Origin: Actinoplanes xinjiangensis
GTDB lineage: Bacteria; Actinomycetota; Actinomycetes; Mycobacteriales; Micromonosporaceae
DNA length: 64,000 nucleotides
Reading direction: 5' to 3'
Assembly (NCBI RefSeq): GCF_003148685.1
Contig: NZ_QGGR01000029.1
Location: 55,623-119,622, forward strand
The position numbers were made by a program, and so were the translations under genes. This document shows positions 8,532 through 16,541 of the stretch, one piece after another. The stretch's first letter is position 1, and each line of letters opens with the position of its first letter. A model generated the notes under the pieces. That model made no database searches. It was not told where the DNA came from and saw only the letters and a list, made by a program, of their open reading frames with translations.

Positions 8532-8744
8532 ATGACGGGTCCAGCCCAGACCGAGGAACGCCTCTCGGAGGTACGTTTCCTGACGGTGGCCGAGGTGGCC
8601 GCGCTCATGCGGGTCTCCAAGATGACCGTCTACCGGCTCGTGCACGGCGGTGATCTCACCGCGGTCCGGGTCGGCCGTTCGTTCCGGGTGCCGGAGCATG
8701 CGGTGCACGCATATCTGCGGGGCGCCTTCTCGCAGAGCGCCTGA
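8532..8744 (+). CDS. Small excisionase-type helix-turn-helix DNA-binding protein
   Basis: A 70-aa MerR-like/excisionase winged-helix protein: LTVAEVAALMRVSKMTVYRLVHGGDLTAVRVGRSFRVPEHAVHAYL contains the recognition helix and the wing. Despite the excisionase name these single-domain proteins are chromosomal regulators in actinobacteria; the homologue Rv0500A also sits directly before the bS22 and galE2-like genes. ATG at 8532 is used; a GAAAGGA site lies 16 bases upstream, rather far, so an earlier start is not fully excluded. Targets are unknown. Confidence 0.88.
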   Translation: MTGPAQTEERLSEVRFLTVAEVAALMRVSKMTVYRLVHGGDLTAVRVGRSFRVPEHAVHAYLRGAFSQSA

Positions 8745-8909
8745 CGACCGGGGCCGTGTTGGCCCGGCTGGGGCATGCCGGTACGCTGGACCGGTTGGTT
8801 CCCGGGTCTACGCGTGCCGTTCATGTGGCGCCGCTGCTCCGGGCGCCGTCCCAGTCAGGTCCCGGCCATGTGCCGGGCCACCCACATGGTTTCTCGAGAG
8901 GCTTTTCGT

Positions 8910-9011
8910 ATGGGCTCCGTGGTCAAGAAGCGCCGCAAGCGTATGGCGAAGAAGAAGCACCGCAAGCTGCTGCGCAAGACCCGCGTCCAGCGTCGCCGTC
9001 TCGGCAAGTGA
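8910..9011 (+). CDS. Small ribosomal protein bS22 (AURKAIP1/COX24 domain), 33 aa
   Basis: A 33-residue, extremely basic protein: MGSVVKKRRKRMAKKKHR then KLLRKTRVQRRRLGK. It matches the actinobacterial bS22 subunit found in mycobacterial 30S ribosomes and the AURKAIP1/COX24 C-terminal domain. GAGAGG lies 8 bases before ATG. Its place between the small HTH gene and the epimerase matches Rv0500A-Rv0500B-Rv0501 in M. tuberculosis. Too short for most gene finders but very well supported by sequence and position. Confidence 0.93.
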   Translation: MGSVVKKRRKRMAKKKHRKLLRKTRVQRRRLGK

Positions 9012-9012
9012 C

Positions 9013-9045
9013 CGTCGGCCGGGCGATCCGCCCGGCTGCTGACGG
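9013..9045 (+). terminator. Hairpin after bS22
   Basis: GCCGGGCG and its complement form an 8-bp stem on a 3-base ATC loop, with an outer CCGTC/GACGG pair. It begins just after the bS22 stop and precedes the epimerase gene by about 40 bases, so it could terminate or attenuate between them. Confidence 0.6.
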
Positions 9046-9087
9046 CACTTGCCATCTGATCGAGGCCGCGCATCGAAGGGTGCCCCC

Positions 9088-10170
9088 GTGGTGACCTCAC
9101 CGCCCAGCGTTGTCGTGGTCACCGGAGTCAGCCGTTATTTCGGCGCTCGGGTGGCCGCGCGCCTCGCCGCTGATCCTCGTATCGACCGTGTCGTCGGTCT
9201 GGATCCGCACGACCCGCCCGCACGCCTTCTGGGCCTGCTGGACGGGGTGGAGCGGATCCGGGCCGACGCGCGTGCGGCCACCGAGGCCATCGCCGATCTC
9301 GGCCCCGAGGCGGTCGTGCACCTGGCCATCACCAGCGTGCCCGACGGGCGCAACGGCGGGCGTGCGGCGATGAAGGAACAGAACGTCATCGGCACCATGC
9401 AGGTGCTGGCCGCCGCCCAGGGTGCTCCCGGGCTGCGCAAACTCGTGGTGCGCTCGTCCACGGCCGCCTACGGCGCGTCCTTCCGGGACCCCGCCGTCTT
9501 CACCGAGGACACCGAGCCGCGGGCGGTGCCCCGTGGGTCGTACGCGCGGGACATCCTCGACATCGAGGGCTATGTGCGCGGGTTCCGCCGCCGCCGGCCC
9601 GAGGTCGCCGCGACCGTCCTGCGGTTCGCCCCGATGATCAGCTCCTCCGCCGAGACGTCGCTGACGCGCTACTTCGCCCAGCCGGTGGTGCCCACCGTGC
9701 TCGGCCGCGACGCCCGGCTCCAGTTCGTGCACGCCGAGGACGCGTTCGAGATCCTGCACCGCGCGGTGATCGAGGACCACCCCGGCACCTTCAACGTCGC
9801 CGGTTCCGGTGTCCTGATGCTCTCCCAGGCCGTCCGCCGGGCCGGCCGGCTCTCCCTGCCGCTTCCCGAGCCCGCGCTCTCCACCGCCGCGGCCCTGCTC
9901 CGCAATCTCGGCGTCGAGCAGATCGGCATGGACCAGATCGATCTCTTCGTGCACGGCCGGGTGGTCGACACGACCCGTCTCGTCCGGGAGTTCGGCTACA
10001 CCCCGCGTACCACGGTGGAGGCGTTCGAGGACTTCATCCAGGCGCATGCGGCCGGGTCCACGCTCACCGCGGACCGGCTGGTCGCCGCGGAGAACGCGAT
10101 CCTGGACGGCATCCGCCGCGTCCGGGCGGCGGCGGCCGACGCCGCGCCGGCGGGACGGGAGACGTCGTGA
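9088..10170 (+). CDS. NAD-dependent epimerase/dehydratase (extended SDR, GalE2-like)
   Basis: Nucleotide-sugar epimerase-like extended SDR, 360 aa, cytoplasmic. The Rossmann motif is VVVTGVSRYFGARVAARL near the N-terminus (residues about 8-25). VRSSTAAYGAS carries the active-site Ser region, and the Tyr-x3-Lys motif is not clean: SYARDILDIEGYVRGF has the Tyr but no Lys at +4, so catalytic activity may differ from classical GalE. GTG at 9088 follows GAAGGG at 7 bases; the next codon is also GTG. It overlaps the acyltransferase start by 4 bases, so the two are translationally coupled, as with Rv0501-Rv0502. Confidence 0.85.
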   Translation: MVTSPPSVVVVTGVSRYFGARVAARLAADPRIDRVVGLDPHDPPARLLGLLDGVERIRADARAATEAIADLGPEAVVHLAITSVPDGRNGGRAAMKEQNVIGTMQVLAAAQGAPGLRKLVVRSSTAAYGASFRDPAVFTEDTEPRAVPRGSYARDILDIEGYVRGFRRRRPEVAATVLRFAPMISSSAETSLTRYFAQPVVPTVLGRDARLQFVHAEDAFEILHRAVIEDHPGTFNVAGSGVLMLSQAVRRAGRLSLPLPEPALSTAAALLRNLGVEQIGMDQIDLFVHGRVVDTTRLVREFGYTPRTTVEAFEDFIQAHAAGSTLTADRLVAAENAILDGIRRVRAAAADAAPAGRETS

Positions 10171-11165
10171 GCCAGGACGAGTACCGCGACATGCTGCCCG
10201 GCACCACCGAGTTCCGGCTGCCCGAGCCGCCGCCGGTGCAGCGGGTCAACGGCCGGCGCCCGATCCCGGAGAAGGGCGAGCCGATGCCGGAGAGGCCGGA
10301 CCCGGTGGCCGCGCCCGGCGGGCTGGACGTCTGGGACCGGCGGGTCGCCGAAGGCCTCGCGTTCCTGCGCCGGCGGCTGGCCGGGGCGTACGAGGTGGAC
10401 GAGTTCGGGTTCGACCCGGAGTTGGCAGAGGCGTTCTTCCACCCACTGCTGAAGATCCTCTACCGGGACTGGTTCCGGACCGAGGTGCTCGGTATCGAGA
10501 ACGTGCCGGCCGAGGGCAGCGCCCTGGTCGTCGGCAACCACTCCGGCACGATCGCGCTGGACGCCCTGATGCTCACGGTCGGCCTGCGCGACAGGCATCC
10601 GCAGCAGCGCCACCTGCGCCTGCTCGGCGCCGATCTGGTGTTCCGGATGCCCCTGATGAGTGAGCTGGCCCGCGCGGCCGGCGCCACCGTGGCCTGCAAC
10701 CCGGACGCCGAGCGCCTGATGACCTCGGGCCACCTGGTCGGCGTCTTCCCGGAAGGCTTCAAGGGCATCGGGAAGAAGTTCTCCGAGCGCTACAAGCTCC
10801 AGCGGTTCGGCCGGGGCGGGTTCGTCTCGGCGGCCCTGCGGACCGGCACGCCGATCGTCCCGGTCGCGATCGTCGGCGCCGAGGAGATCTATCCGATCCT
10901 GGCCGACCTGAAGCCGCTGGCCCGGCTACTCGGGGTGCCGTATTTCCCGATCACGCCGACCTTCCCGTGGCTGGGGCCGCTGGGCATGGTGCCGTTGCCG
11001 AGCAAGTGGCTGATCCAGTTCTGCCCGCCGATCCCGACCGCGCACCTCACCGAGTTCGCCGACGACCCGCTCGTCGTCTACAACCTCGCCGACCAGGTGC
11101 GCGAGACGATCCAGGCCACCCTGCACGAGCTGCTGGAGAAGCGCCCGGACCCGTTCGGCCCGTGA
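10167..11165 (+). CDS. Lysophospholipid/glycerol acyltransferase family protein
   Basis: PlsC-type acyltransferase (332 aa) that would transfer acyl groups to a lysophospholipid or similar acceptor at the membrane. Block I is VVGNHSGTIALDAL, a variant in which the Asp lies six rather than four residues after the His-Ser pair; block III is GVFPEGFKGIGK with the acceptor-binding FPEG. A C-terminal VPYFPITPTFPWLGPLG region is typical of the Rv0502-like subfamily. About 100 N-terminal residues are Pro/Arg-rich and variable. Coupled to the preceding epimerase by a GTGA overlap; true substrate unknown. Confidence 0.87.
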   Translation: MSQDEYRDMLPGTTEFRLPEPPPVQRVNGRRPIPEKGEPMPERPDPVAAPGGLDVWDRRVAEGLAFLRRRLAGAYEVDEFGFDPELAEAFFHPLLKILYRDWFRTEVLGIENVPAEGSALVVGNHSGTIALDALMLTVGLRDRHPQQRHLRLLGADLVFRMPLMSELARAAGATVACNPDAERLMTSGHLVGVFPEGFKGIGKKFSERYKLQRFGRGGFVSAALRTGTPIVPVAIVGAEEIYPILADLKPLARLLGVPYFPITPTFPWLGPLGMVPLPSKWLIQFCPPIPTAHLTEFADDPLVVYNLADQVRETIQATLHELLEKRPDPFGP

Positions 11166-11222
11166 CCTGCGGGAGTGCCAATCTTCTGGAGCGGTCCCCC
11201 GTACCGTCCTATAGTGACGGTT

Positions 11223-11261
11223 GAGGGGCGGCCCCGGAGTGTTCCTCCGGCACCGCCCCTC
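11223..11261. terminator. Compound hairpin between acyltransferase and DUF5667 gene
   Basis: GAGGGGCGG pairs with CCGCCCCTC and encloses a second stem CCGGAG/CTCCGG on a 5-base loop. It sits between two convergent genes and likely ends transcription from both sides. A near-direct repeat of CCCTCGCCATGTCGCTG follows it twice before the next gene. Confidence 0.7.
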
Positions 11262-11310
11262 GCCATGTCGCTGCCCCTCGCCGCGCCGCTGGCCCTCGCC
11301 ATGTCGCTGG

Positions 11311-12471
11311 TCAGAAGATGTCGCCGAGCAGGTCGCCCAGCACACCGCCGTCCTCTTCGAGTGGTTCGATCGGCGCCGGCTCGAGAGGCTCGTCGTCGAT
11401 CATCGGAGTGACTCCGCCGTTGACGGTCGGTGTCACCCCGGGCGCGACCGACCTCTTCGGCGTCACGGCCTGGCCGGTCGTTCCGGGGTCGGCCGTGGCG
11501 TCCGGCTTCGACGGCTTCGACGTGGTGGCCTGACCGTTCTGCCGGTTCCCGGTCTTGTTGCCGGTCCCGTTGTTCTGCGGTGTCGTCCCGCTCGGCTCGG
11601 CGGGGCGCTCGTCCTCGACCGTGCAGTCGCGCAGCCTCGGCCCGAGCGCGTCGGTGCCGGCCGGCGTGACCTTGTCGCAGCCGAGGCCGGACCGCAGGGT
11701 CTCGGCCCGCTTGACGACGTCCTCCAGCAGGCCGAGCGAGGTGGTCGCCCGTTCCCGGTTGGGGGCGGAGAGCCGTTCCAGCGCGGGCGTGAACGCGGTG
11801 CGCTGGTCGTCGACGAAGTCGTCCAGTGTGGCCAGCGGCCTGGTGTCCTGCTGGGACACCGCCGACGTGGTCAGCAGGCGGACGCCCTTGCGGGTGTCGG
11901 CGTCCATGTCGTCCAGCACCAGCGCGAAATCGGGTGCGTCGCCGCTCATCGCCATCGCCTCGGAGAGCCGGGTGCGGGCGAAGTCCAGCGACAGCTGGCC
12001 ACGGGTCACGTCCGATCCGGCGATCGCCAGCTGGGCGCGCTCGGTCTGGCGCTTGACGCTGTACAGGACCTCGCCCGGTGACGCGCTCTCGCTGGCCGCG
12101 GAGATGCCGGAGACGGCCATCGCACCGGCGGCCACGCCGATCACGATCGCTCCGCGGGCACGTATCCGGCGGCCGAACAGCGGTCGGCGGACGATGGGCT
12201 CGGCAACGGGCGCGGGTTCGGCGCCGGCGGCGGTCCGCCCGATGCCGTCCCGATCGGCGGTGGCGACCAGCATGGCGCGCAGGCCGACGCGGAACTCGGA
12301 GTCGACCGGTGCGCCCGGCCGGGCCGTGGAGAGCCGGTTGCTTATGGCGACCAGCCGGTTCATCTCCTCGTCGGCCTGCCCACGACTGTGGTGCCGACGG
12401 GCGCCACCGGCGTCGTCCAGAAGCTCCGCGAAGCGCTCGGCACTCCGGGAGTTCGGGAAAGCGAACTTCAC
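11311..12471 (-). CDS. DUF5667 membrane protein, probable anti-sigma factor of the BldN-like sigma (RsbN position)
   Basis: A 386-aa single-pass membrane protein. The N-terminal cytoplasmic part (1-110) opens with KFAFPNSRSAERFAELLDDA and could bind sigma. A membrane helix IVIGVAAGAMAVSGISAA follows, then the DUF5667 stretch SPGEVLYSVKRQTERAQLAI and a Thr/Pro-rich extracytoplasmic tail. GTG at 12471 follows GGGGAGG by 8 bases. It lies directly after the ECF sigma gene on the same strand; in Streptomyces the gene after bldN encodes the membrane anti-sigma RsbN. The anti-sigma role is inferred from position and topology. Confidence 0.75.
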   Translation of the reverse strand: MKFAFPNSRSAERFAELLDDAGGARRHHSRGQADEEMNRLVAISNRLSTARPGAPVDSEFRVGLRAMLVATADRDGIGRTAAGAEPAPVAEPIVRRPLFGRRIRARGAIVIGVAAGAMAVSGISAASESASPGEVLYSVKRQTERAQLAIAGSDVTRGQLSLDFARTRLSEAMAMSGDAPDFALVLDDMDADTRKGVRLLTTSAVSQQDTRPLATLDDFVDDQRTAFTPALERLSAPNRERATTSLGLLEDVVKRAETLRSGLGCDKVTPAGTDALGPRLRDCTVEDERPAEPSGTTPQNNGTGNKTGNRQNGQATTSKPSKPDATADPGTTGQAVTPKRSVAPGVTPTVNGGVTPMIDDEPLEPAPIEPLEEDGGVLGDLLGDIF

Positions 12472-12646
12472 CGTGGGCACCTCCCCTCGCTCGTGACTGT
12501 CTCGCCGGCCTGGAGGCCGACGTCGGCGGCCGGACCGTGAAAGACGGTCCTGGGTCGCATCCGGACAAACGCGCGACACGCGGCCCCGGTTACGGGTGCC
12601 GGACGGCGCCATCGGGTATCAGAGATCGACAACTCGGTAGGTTCGA

Positions 12647-13570
12647 TCAAGATTGGAACCCGTCGGGCAGGAGCCGGTTGAGCGCGCGGACGGCCCGGTA
12701 CTGGAGCGCCTTGATGGCGCCCTCGTTCTTGCCCATGGTCTGTGCGGTCTCGGCGACCGAGAAGCCCTGAAGGAACCGGAGCACGATGCATTCCTGCTGC
12801 TCCGGATTGAGCTGCTTGACCGCGGTGAGCAGGGCGACGTTGGTGATGTGGTCGACCACCGCGGACTCCGGGCTGCCCTCCGGGCCCCGGTCCTCGCGGT
12901 CGGCGTCGAGCACGTCGCCGGTGGTCACCTCAAGGCGGTAGCGGCCGGACTTGAAGTGGTCGGCGACCAGGTTCCGGGCGATGGTGACCAGCCAGGCGCC
13001 CAGGTCACGGCCCTGCCACGTGAAGCTGCCGATGCGCTTGAGGGCCCGCAGGAAGGTGTCCGAGGTGAGATCCTCGGCGAGCTGGCGGTTGCCGACCCGG
13101 AAGTAGACGAAGCGGAAGACGGTGTCCACGTACCGGTCGTAGATCAGGCCGAACGCCTCGGACTCGCCGGCCTGGGCCCGTTCGACGAGCGCCCACACCT
13201 CGGCGGCCGGGTCGCCGCGATCCGGCCGGGCCTTCGGCGGGGCGGACTCGGTGGGTGGTCCGGTGGTGCTCTGAGTCGGCAGGACCACGGTGTGGTCGCC
13301 GGGCGTGGTGGTGTCCCCCTCACCGAGATTCGAGCGCTGGCCGGCGGTGGGTTGCGCCGGAGGACGCGGCGCACCGGGCCGGCTGCCGCCGAACTTGCCG
13401 TTCGCGGCGTTCGGTGAGGCGACCGCCGGTGGCCCGTTGGGCGTGCGGCGGCTGCCGGTCTGTTTGGGGCTGTCGCCCCGGATGGCGTTGACGATCATCC
13501 CCCCAGCCGTGTCGCGCAGTGCGTTCAGGACGTCGCGGGGGTACGGATCCTCCGCGTACACATAAGTCAC
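12647..13570 (-). CDS. bldN: ECF-type RNA polymerase sigma factor, BldN-like
   Basis: Extracytoplasmic-function sigma factor (307 aa). Region 2 is FGLIYDRYVDTVFRFVYFRVG...LAEDLTSDTFLRALKRI (about 140-185), then GAWLVTIARNLVADHFKS. Region 4 is LNPEQQECIVLRFLQGFSVAETAQTMGKNEGAIKALQYRAVRAL. Unusually for ECF sigmas it has a roughly 125-residue N-terminal extension, as BldN does, where the extension is a removed pro-sequence. GTG at 13570 follows GAGGAGG closely. Genomic context (rex and hem genes nearby, DUF5667 gene downstream) matches Streptomyces bldN, which drives aerial development. Orthology is strong by context, not proven. Confidence 0.85.
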   Translation of the reverse strand: MTYVYAEDPYPRDVLNALRDTAGGMIVNAIRGDSPKQTGSRRTPNGPPAVASPNAANGKFGGSRPGAPRPPAQPTAGQRSNLGEGDTTTPGDHTVVLPTQSTTGPPTESAPPKARPDRGDPAAEVWALVERAQAGESEAFGLIYDRYVDTVFRFVYFRVGNRQLAEDLTSDTFLRALKRIGSFTWQGRDLGAWLVTIARNLVADHFKSGRYRLEVTTGDVLDADREDRGPEGSPESAVVDHITNVALLTAVKQLNPEQQECIVLRFLQGFSVAETAQTMGKNEGAIKALQYRAVRALNRLLPDGFQS

Positions 13571-13689
13571 TGCGCCTCCTCAGCCCGGCGGGCCTCCGGC
13601 GACAGCGAATCCGTCCCGCCAGACGTGGATTCACCGTGATTCCGTGCTTTGTGGGGCACAGCGGCCTCCTCGGGATGAGGGTGGGTCAC

Positions 13690-13723
13690 TCATAACAAAA
13701 GTGGTCAATCACAACAAAATGGG
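13690..13723 (-). promoter_or_regulatory. Direct repeat upstream of the bldN-like gene
   Basis: TCATAACAAAAGTGG and TCACAACAAAATGGG are a 15-base direct repeat with two to three changes, offset by 19 bases, about 120-150 bases upstream of the sigma gene in unusually AT-rich sequence. The junction AGTGGTCAATCACA is also a loose dyad resembling BldD sites; BldD represses bldN in Streptomyces. Candidate regulator site only. Confidence 0.4.
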
Positions 13724-13763
13724 TGGGTAACCGGCGTATAGACCGGTCAACCTCACCCGTTGG

Positions 13764-13781
13764 TGTGTATTCCGTTACACA
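13764..13781. promoter_or_regulatory. Perfect inverted repeat TGTGTA-N6-TACACA
   Basis: An 18-base operator-like dyad, TGTGTATTCCGTTACACA, sits in the 370-base divergent space between the bldN-like gene and the acyl-CoA synthetase, about 195 bases from the former and 180 from the latter. The rest of this gap holds the AT-rich repeat next to bldN and no gene I can support. Confidence 0.45.
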
Positions 13782-13946
13782 GTGCGGAAGTATTGCCGAC
13801 TTCGGACACGCCGAGTCGCACAGTGTGTGCGCTGCGCGCAAAGCCGCGAATCGCCCTAACACCGCAACCCACGTCAAGGTCACCTTGGCGGAACAAGCCG
13901 CGTTACGGACGGACCGCCTGTCCGACGTCCCGGTGGCGCCGTGTTT

Positions 13947-15416
13947 ATGCCAGACTCGGGCCTCGTGGAGGAACCCGCCCGCGACGCGGTCGCCGAGGCC
14001 GCCGGCCGTCGCCCCGGCCACCCCGCACTGATCGCCGGGGACACCGTCGTCACATGGTCGGAAATGGACACGCGGGTGTCCGCCGCCGCCCGTTGGATCG
14101 CCTCCCGGACCGAGCCGGGCGACCGGGTCGCACTACTGCTCGGCAACACGCTCGACTTCGCGGTGACCTACTTCGGCGCGCTGCGGGCCGGCCGGGTCGC
14201 GGTGCCGCTGAATCCCGGCTACACCGCCGACGAGCGCGACCACGCGATCGCCGACTCCGGTGCCTCGCTGGTGGTGGACGGCCCACCCGGCTCGGTGGAG
14301 GGCGGCGACGCTCCGGCCGTACCCGGAAAGAACGATCTCGCGGTTCTGCTGTACACCTCCGGCACCAGCGGGCGCCCCAAGGGCGCCATGCTCACCCATG
14401 CCGCGCTCGCCGCGAACCACGACCAGCTGGACCGGATCGAGCCACCCGTGGTCGGGCCGGACGACGTGGTGCTGCTCGCCGTGCCGTTCTTCCACGCCTA
14501 CGGGCTGAACACCGGGCTCGGCAGCGTCGCACACCACGCGGCGACCGGCGTGCTGACCGAGCGCTTCGACCCGGCGTCGTCACTCGACCTGATCAGCCGG
14601 CACGCGGTGACCGTCACGGTCGGGGTTCCCGGGATGTACCAGGCCTGGACCGCACTGCCGTCGGCCGGTGCGGCGCTGCACGGCGTGCGGACCGCGGTGT
14701 GCGGCGCGGCGCCCCTGGACACCGGCGTCGCGGCGCGCTTCCGCGCACTGACCGGGCGGGCGATCCTCATCGGGTACGGGCTGACCGAGACCGCCCCGGT
14801 GCTGACCACGACGGCGGTCAGCGACCGGGACAAGAGCGGCTCGATCGGCCGGCCGCTGCCCGGGGTCGAGCTGTCGTTGCGTACCCCGGCCGGCACCGAG
14901 CTGTGGCGGGACGGCACCGCCCCGGTCGACCAGGAGCATGCCGACGACGAGCTGATCGTCGCCGAGTCGGCCGGCACCGACCCCGGCGAGATCGTGGTGC
15001 GCGGGCCCAACCTGTTCTCCGGATACTGGCCGGACGGGCGGGACGGTCCCGGCCCGGACGGCTGGTGGCCGACCGGGGACATCGCCTACGCCGACGGTGA
15101 CGGTGACCTGGTGCTTGTCGACCGGATCGGCGAGCTGATCCTGGTCAACGGCTTCAACGTCTACCCGGCCGAGATCGAGCGGGTGCTGATGGCGCACCCA
15201 CGGGTCACCGGCGTGGCCGTGGTCGGGGTGCCGGACAGCACGACCGGGCAGCGGCCGCACGCGTACGTCACGGTGACCGGCGATCCGCCGCCCACCGCGA
15301 CCGCATTGCAGGTGCACTGCGCGGCCCGGCTGGCCCGGTTCAAACTGCCCGGTGTCGAGCTGGTGGGCGAGCTGCCGCGGACCGCGATCGGCAAGGTACG
15401 GAAGAGGGACCTGTGA
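13947..15416 (+). CDS. AMP-forming acyl-CoA synthetase / AMP-dependent ligase
   Basis: ANL-superfamily enzyme that activates a carboxylic acid with ATP, then makes the CoA thioester. Adenylation motifs are complete: LLYTSGTSGRPKGAMLTH (A3), GYGLTETAPV (A5), WWPTGDIAYADGDGDL and VDRIGELILVNGFNVYPAEIE (A7-A8), and the C-terminal catalytic Lys in RTAIGKVRKRDL (A10). About 489 aa, full length. Substrate is not deducible; size suggests a fatty or aromatic acid. Start is uncertain: ATG here, GTG two codons earlier or GTG at 13965. It overlaps the glutaredoxin gene by 4 bases. Confidence 0.88.
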   Translation: MPDSGLVEEPARDAVAEAAGRRPGHPALIAGDTVVTWSEMDTRVSAAARWIASRTEPGDRVALLLGNTLDFAVTYFGALRAGRVAVPLNPGYTADERDHAIADSGASLVVDGPPGSVEGGDAPAVPGKNDLAVLLYTSGTSGRPKGAMLTHAALAANHDQLDRIEPPVVGPDDVVLLAVPFFHAYGLNTGLGSVAHHAATGVLTERFDPASSLDLISRHAVTVTVGVPGMYQAWTALPSAGAALHGVRTAVCGAAPLDTGVAARFRALTGRAILIGYGLTETAPVLTTTAVSDRDKSGSIGRPLPGVELSLRTPAGTELWRDGTAPVDQEHADDELIVAESAGTDPGEIVVRGPNLFSGYWPDGRDGPGPDGWWPTGDIAYADGDGDLVLVDRIGELILVNGFNVYPAEIERVLMAHPRVTGVAVVGVPDSTTGQRPHAYVTVTGDPPPTATALQVHCAARLARFKLPGVELVGELPRTAIGKVRKRDL

Positions 15417-15658
15417 GACTGACCCTGATCAGCCGTGATGGCTGCCACCTGTGCGAGGTCGCCGAGCAGACGCTGGACCGGATCGCACCCGGCCAGTGGA
15501 CGAAGGTCGACGTGGACGCGGACGTCGAGCTGGAACGCGACTACGGCGACCGGGTGCCGGTGCTGCTGCTGGACGGCAAGGAGCACGGTTACTGGCGGAT
15601 CGAGGAGGAGCGCCTCCTGCGGGATCTGGCTCGACAACCCGGTGAGCCCCGCCTGTAG
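15413..15658 (+). CDS. Glutaredoxin-like thiol protein (DUF836)
   Basis: An 81-aa thioredoxin-fold protein of the glutaredoxin-like DUF836 group. The redox motif is GCHLCE near residues 8-13 (CxxC), followed by the cis-Pro loop VPVLLLDG. The GTG start overlaps the stop of the acyl-CoA synthetase gene (GTGA). A homologue (Rv0508) lies just before hemA in M. tuberculosis, so the gene order is conserved; its partner protein is not known to me. Confidence 0.87.
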   Translation: MRLTLISRDGCHLCEVAEQTLDRIAPGQWTKVDVDADVELERDYGDRVPVLLLDGKEHGYWRIEEERLLRDLARQPGEPRL

Positions 15659-15667
15659 ATTCTCCAG

Positions 15668-16309
15668 GTGACAGCTAAGCATTTGGTCTGGGACTGGAAC
15701 GGGACCCTTCTCGACGATCTTCACCTGGTCGTGTCGTCGACGAACGTCGCCTTCGCCGCGGTCGGCGGCCGTGACGTCGATTCCGACGAGCACCGGCGGA
15801 CCTTCCGGCGGCCGGTCGCCGACTTCTACGCCGAGATGCTCGGCCGCGCGATCGACGCCGAGGAGTTCGGCCGGCTGGACCGGATCTTCCATGACGCGTA
15901 CCGCCTCGGGCTGACCGACGTCACGCTGGCCGCCGACGCGCAGGCCGCGATCAAGACCTGGCCGGGCAGCCAGTCGCTGCTGTCCATGTGGTTCCACCAC
16001 GAGCTGGTCCCGGCGGTCGAGGGGTACGGCCTGGCCGGGATGTTCGCCCGGATCGACGGTCTGCGGGCCGAGCTGGGTGGCGGGTTCAAGGCCGCGCACC
16101 TCGCGGCTCACCTGGCCGAACTCGGGGTCGAGGGCCGCGACGTGGTGATGATCGGCGACTCGCTCGACGACGCCGACGCGGCCGAGGCGGTCGGCGGGCA
16201 CGCCGTGCTCTACACCGGCGGGTTCACCGATCCCGCACGGTTGCGTGAATCCGGGCGTCCGGTCGCCGACACGCTGGTAGAGGCGGTAAAGATGGCCATG
16301 TCACTCTGA
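15668..16309 (+). CDS. HAD-superfamily hydrolase (Gph-like)
   Basis: Haloacid dehalogenase-like phosphatase (213 aa). Motif I is WDWNGTLLDD, with nucleophile D9 but Asn at the usual second Asp (D-x-N), a variant shared by a group of actinobacterial HADs; motif III/IV is VVMIGDSLDDADAAE. A helical cap is inserted after motif I. Start is GTG nine bases after the glutaredoxin stop. Streptomyces also carries a HAD gene beside rex. Substrate unknown; the Asn may alter phosphatase activity. Confidence 0.87.
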   Translation: MTAKHLVWDWNGTLLDDLHLVVSSTNVAFAAVGGRDVDSDEHRRTFRRPVADFYAEMLGRAIDAEEFGRLDRIFHDAYRLGLTDVTLAADAQAAIKTWPGSQSLLSMWFHHELVPAVEGYGLAGMFARIDGLRAELGGGFKAAHLAAHLAELGVEGRDVVMIGDSLDDADAAEAVGGHAVLYTGGFTDPARLRESGRPVADTLVEAVKMAMSL

Positions 16310-16376
16310 GCTGAGTGGCCCTGGCGGGGTTCGAACGGTAATACTCGACAGGTCGGCCCGACTAACACAGCCGGGT

Positions 16377-16406
16377 CGATCTTGTCCAATTGTCCCGACA
16401 AGATCG
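16377..16406. terminator. 10-bp inverted repeat between the HAD gene and rex
   Basis: CGATCTTGTC and GACAAGATCG are perfect 10-base arms around a 10-base spacer, directly upstream of the Rex operator. It could terminate the HAD transcript or act as a second operator. No T-run follows. Confidence 0.45.
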
Positions 16407-16410
16407 CGAT

Positions 16411-16428
16411 TTGTGCACGCCTTCACAA
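16411..16428 (+). promoter_or_regulatory. Rex operator (ROP) over the rex-hem promoter
   Basis: TTGTGCACGCCTTCACAA matches the Rex consensus TTGTGAA-N4-TTCACAA at all but one base. TTGTGC also reads as a -35, with TACTCT 17 bases downstream (16434-16439) as -10, so Rex binding would block the promoter. In S. coelicolor Rex represses its own rex-hemACD operon through such a site. Confidence 0.85.
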
Positions 16429-16541
16429 GCGCCTACTCTGTGACTCCGACGAGCCCCGCTACCACAGCCACCCCAAGAGGGTTCCACCGGTATCGCACAG
16501 ACGGGGCTCACCGCAGGTTCGCCTCGTCGGCACGGAGTCAG

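Noticed and set aside
8532..8744. Phage or integrative-element excisionase
   Set aside because: Despite the excisionase-type fold, it lies in a conserved chromosomal order with bS22 and the epimerase, and no integrase or att site is seen.
16325..16345. GGGGTTCGAACGG resembling a tRNA T-loop downstream of the HAD gene
   Set aside because: The flanking bases cannot form the 5-bp T-stem and no acceptor or anticodon arm is present, so neither a tRNA gene nor a clear att remnant can be supported.
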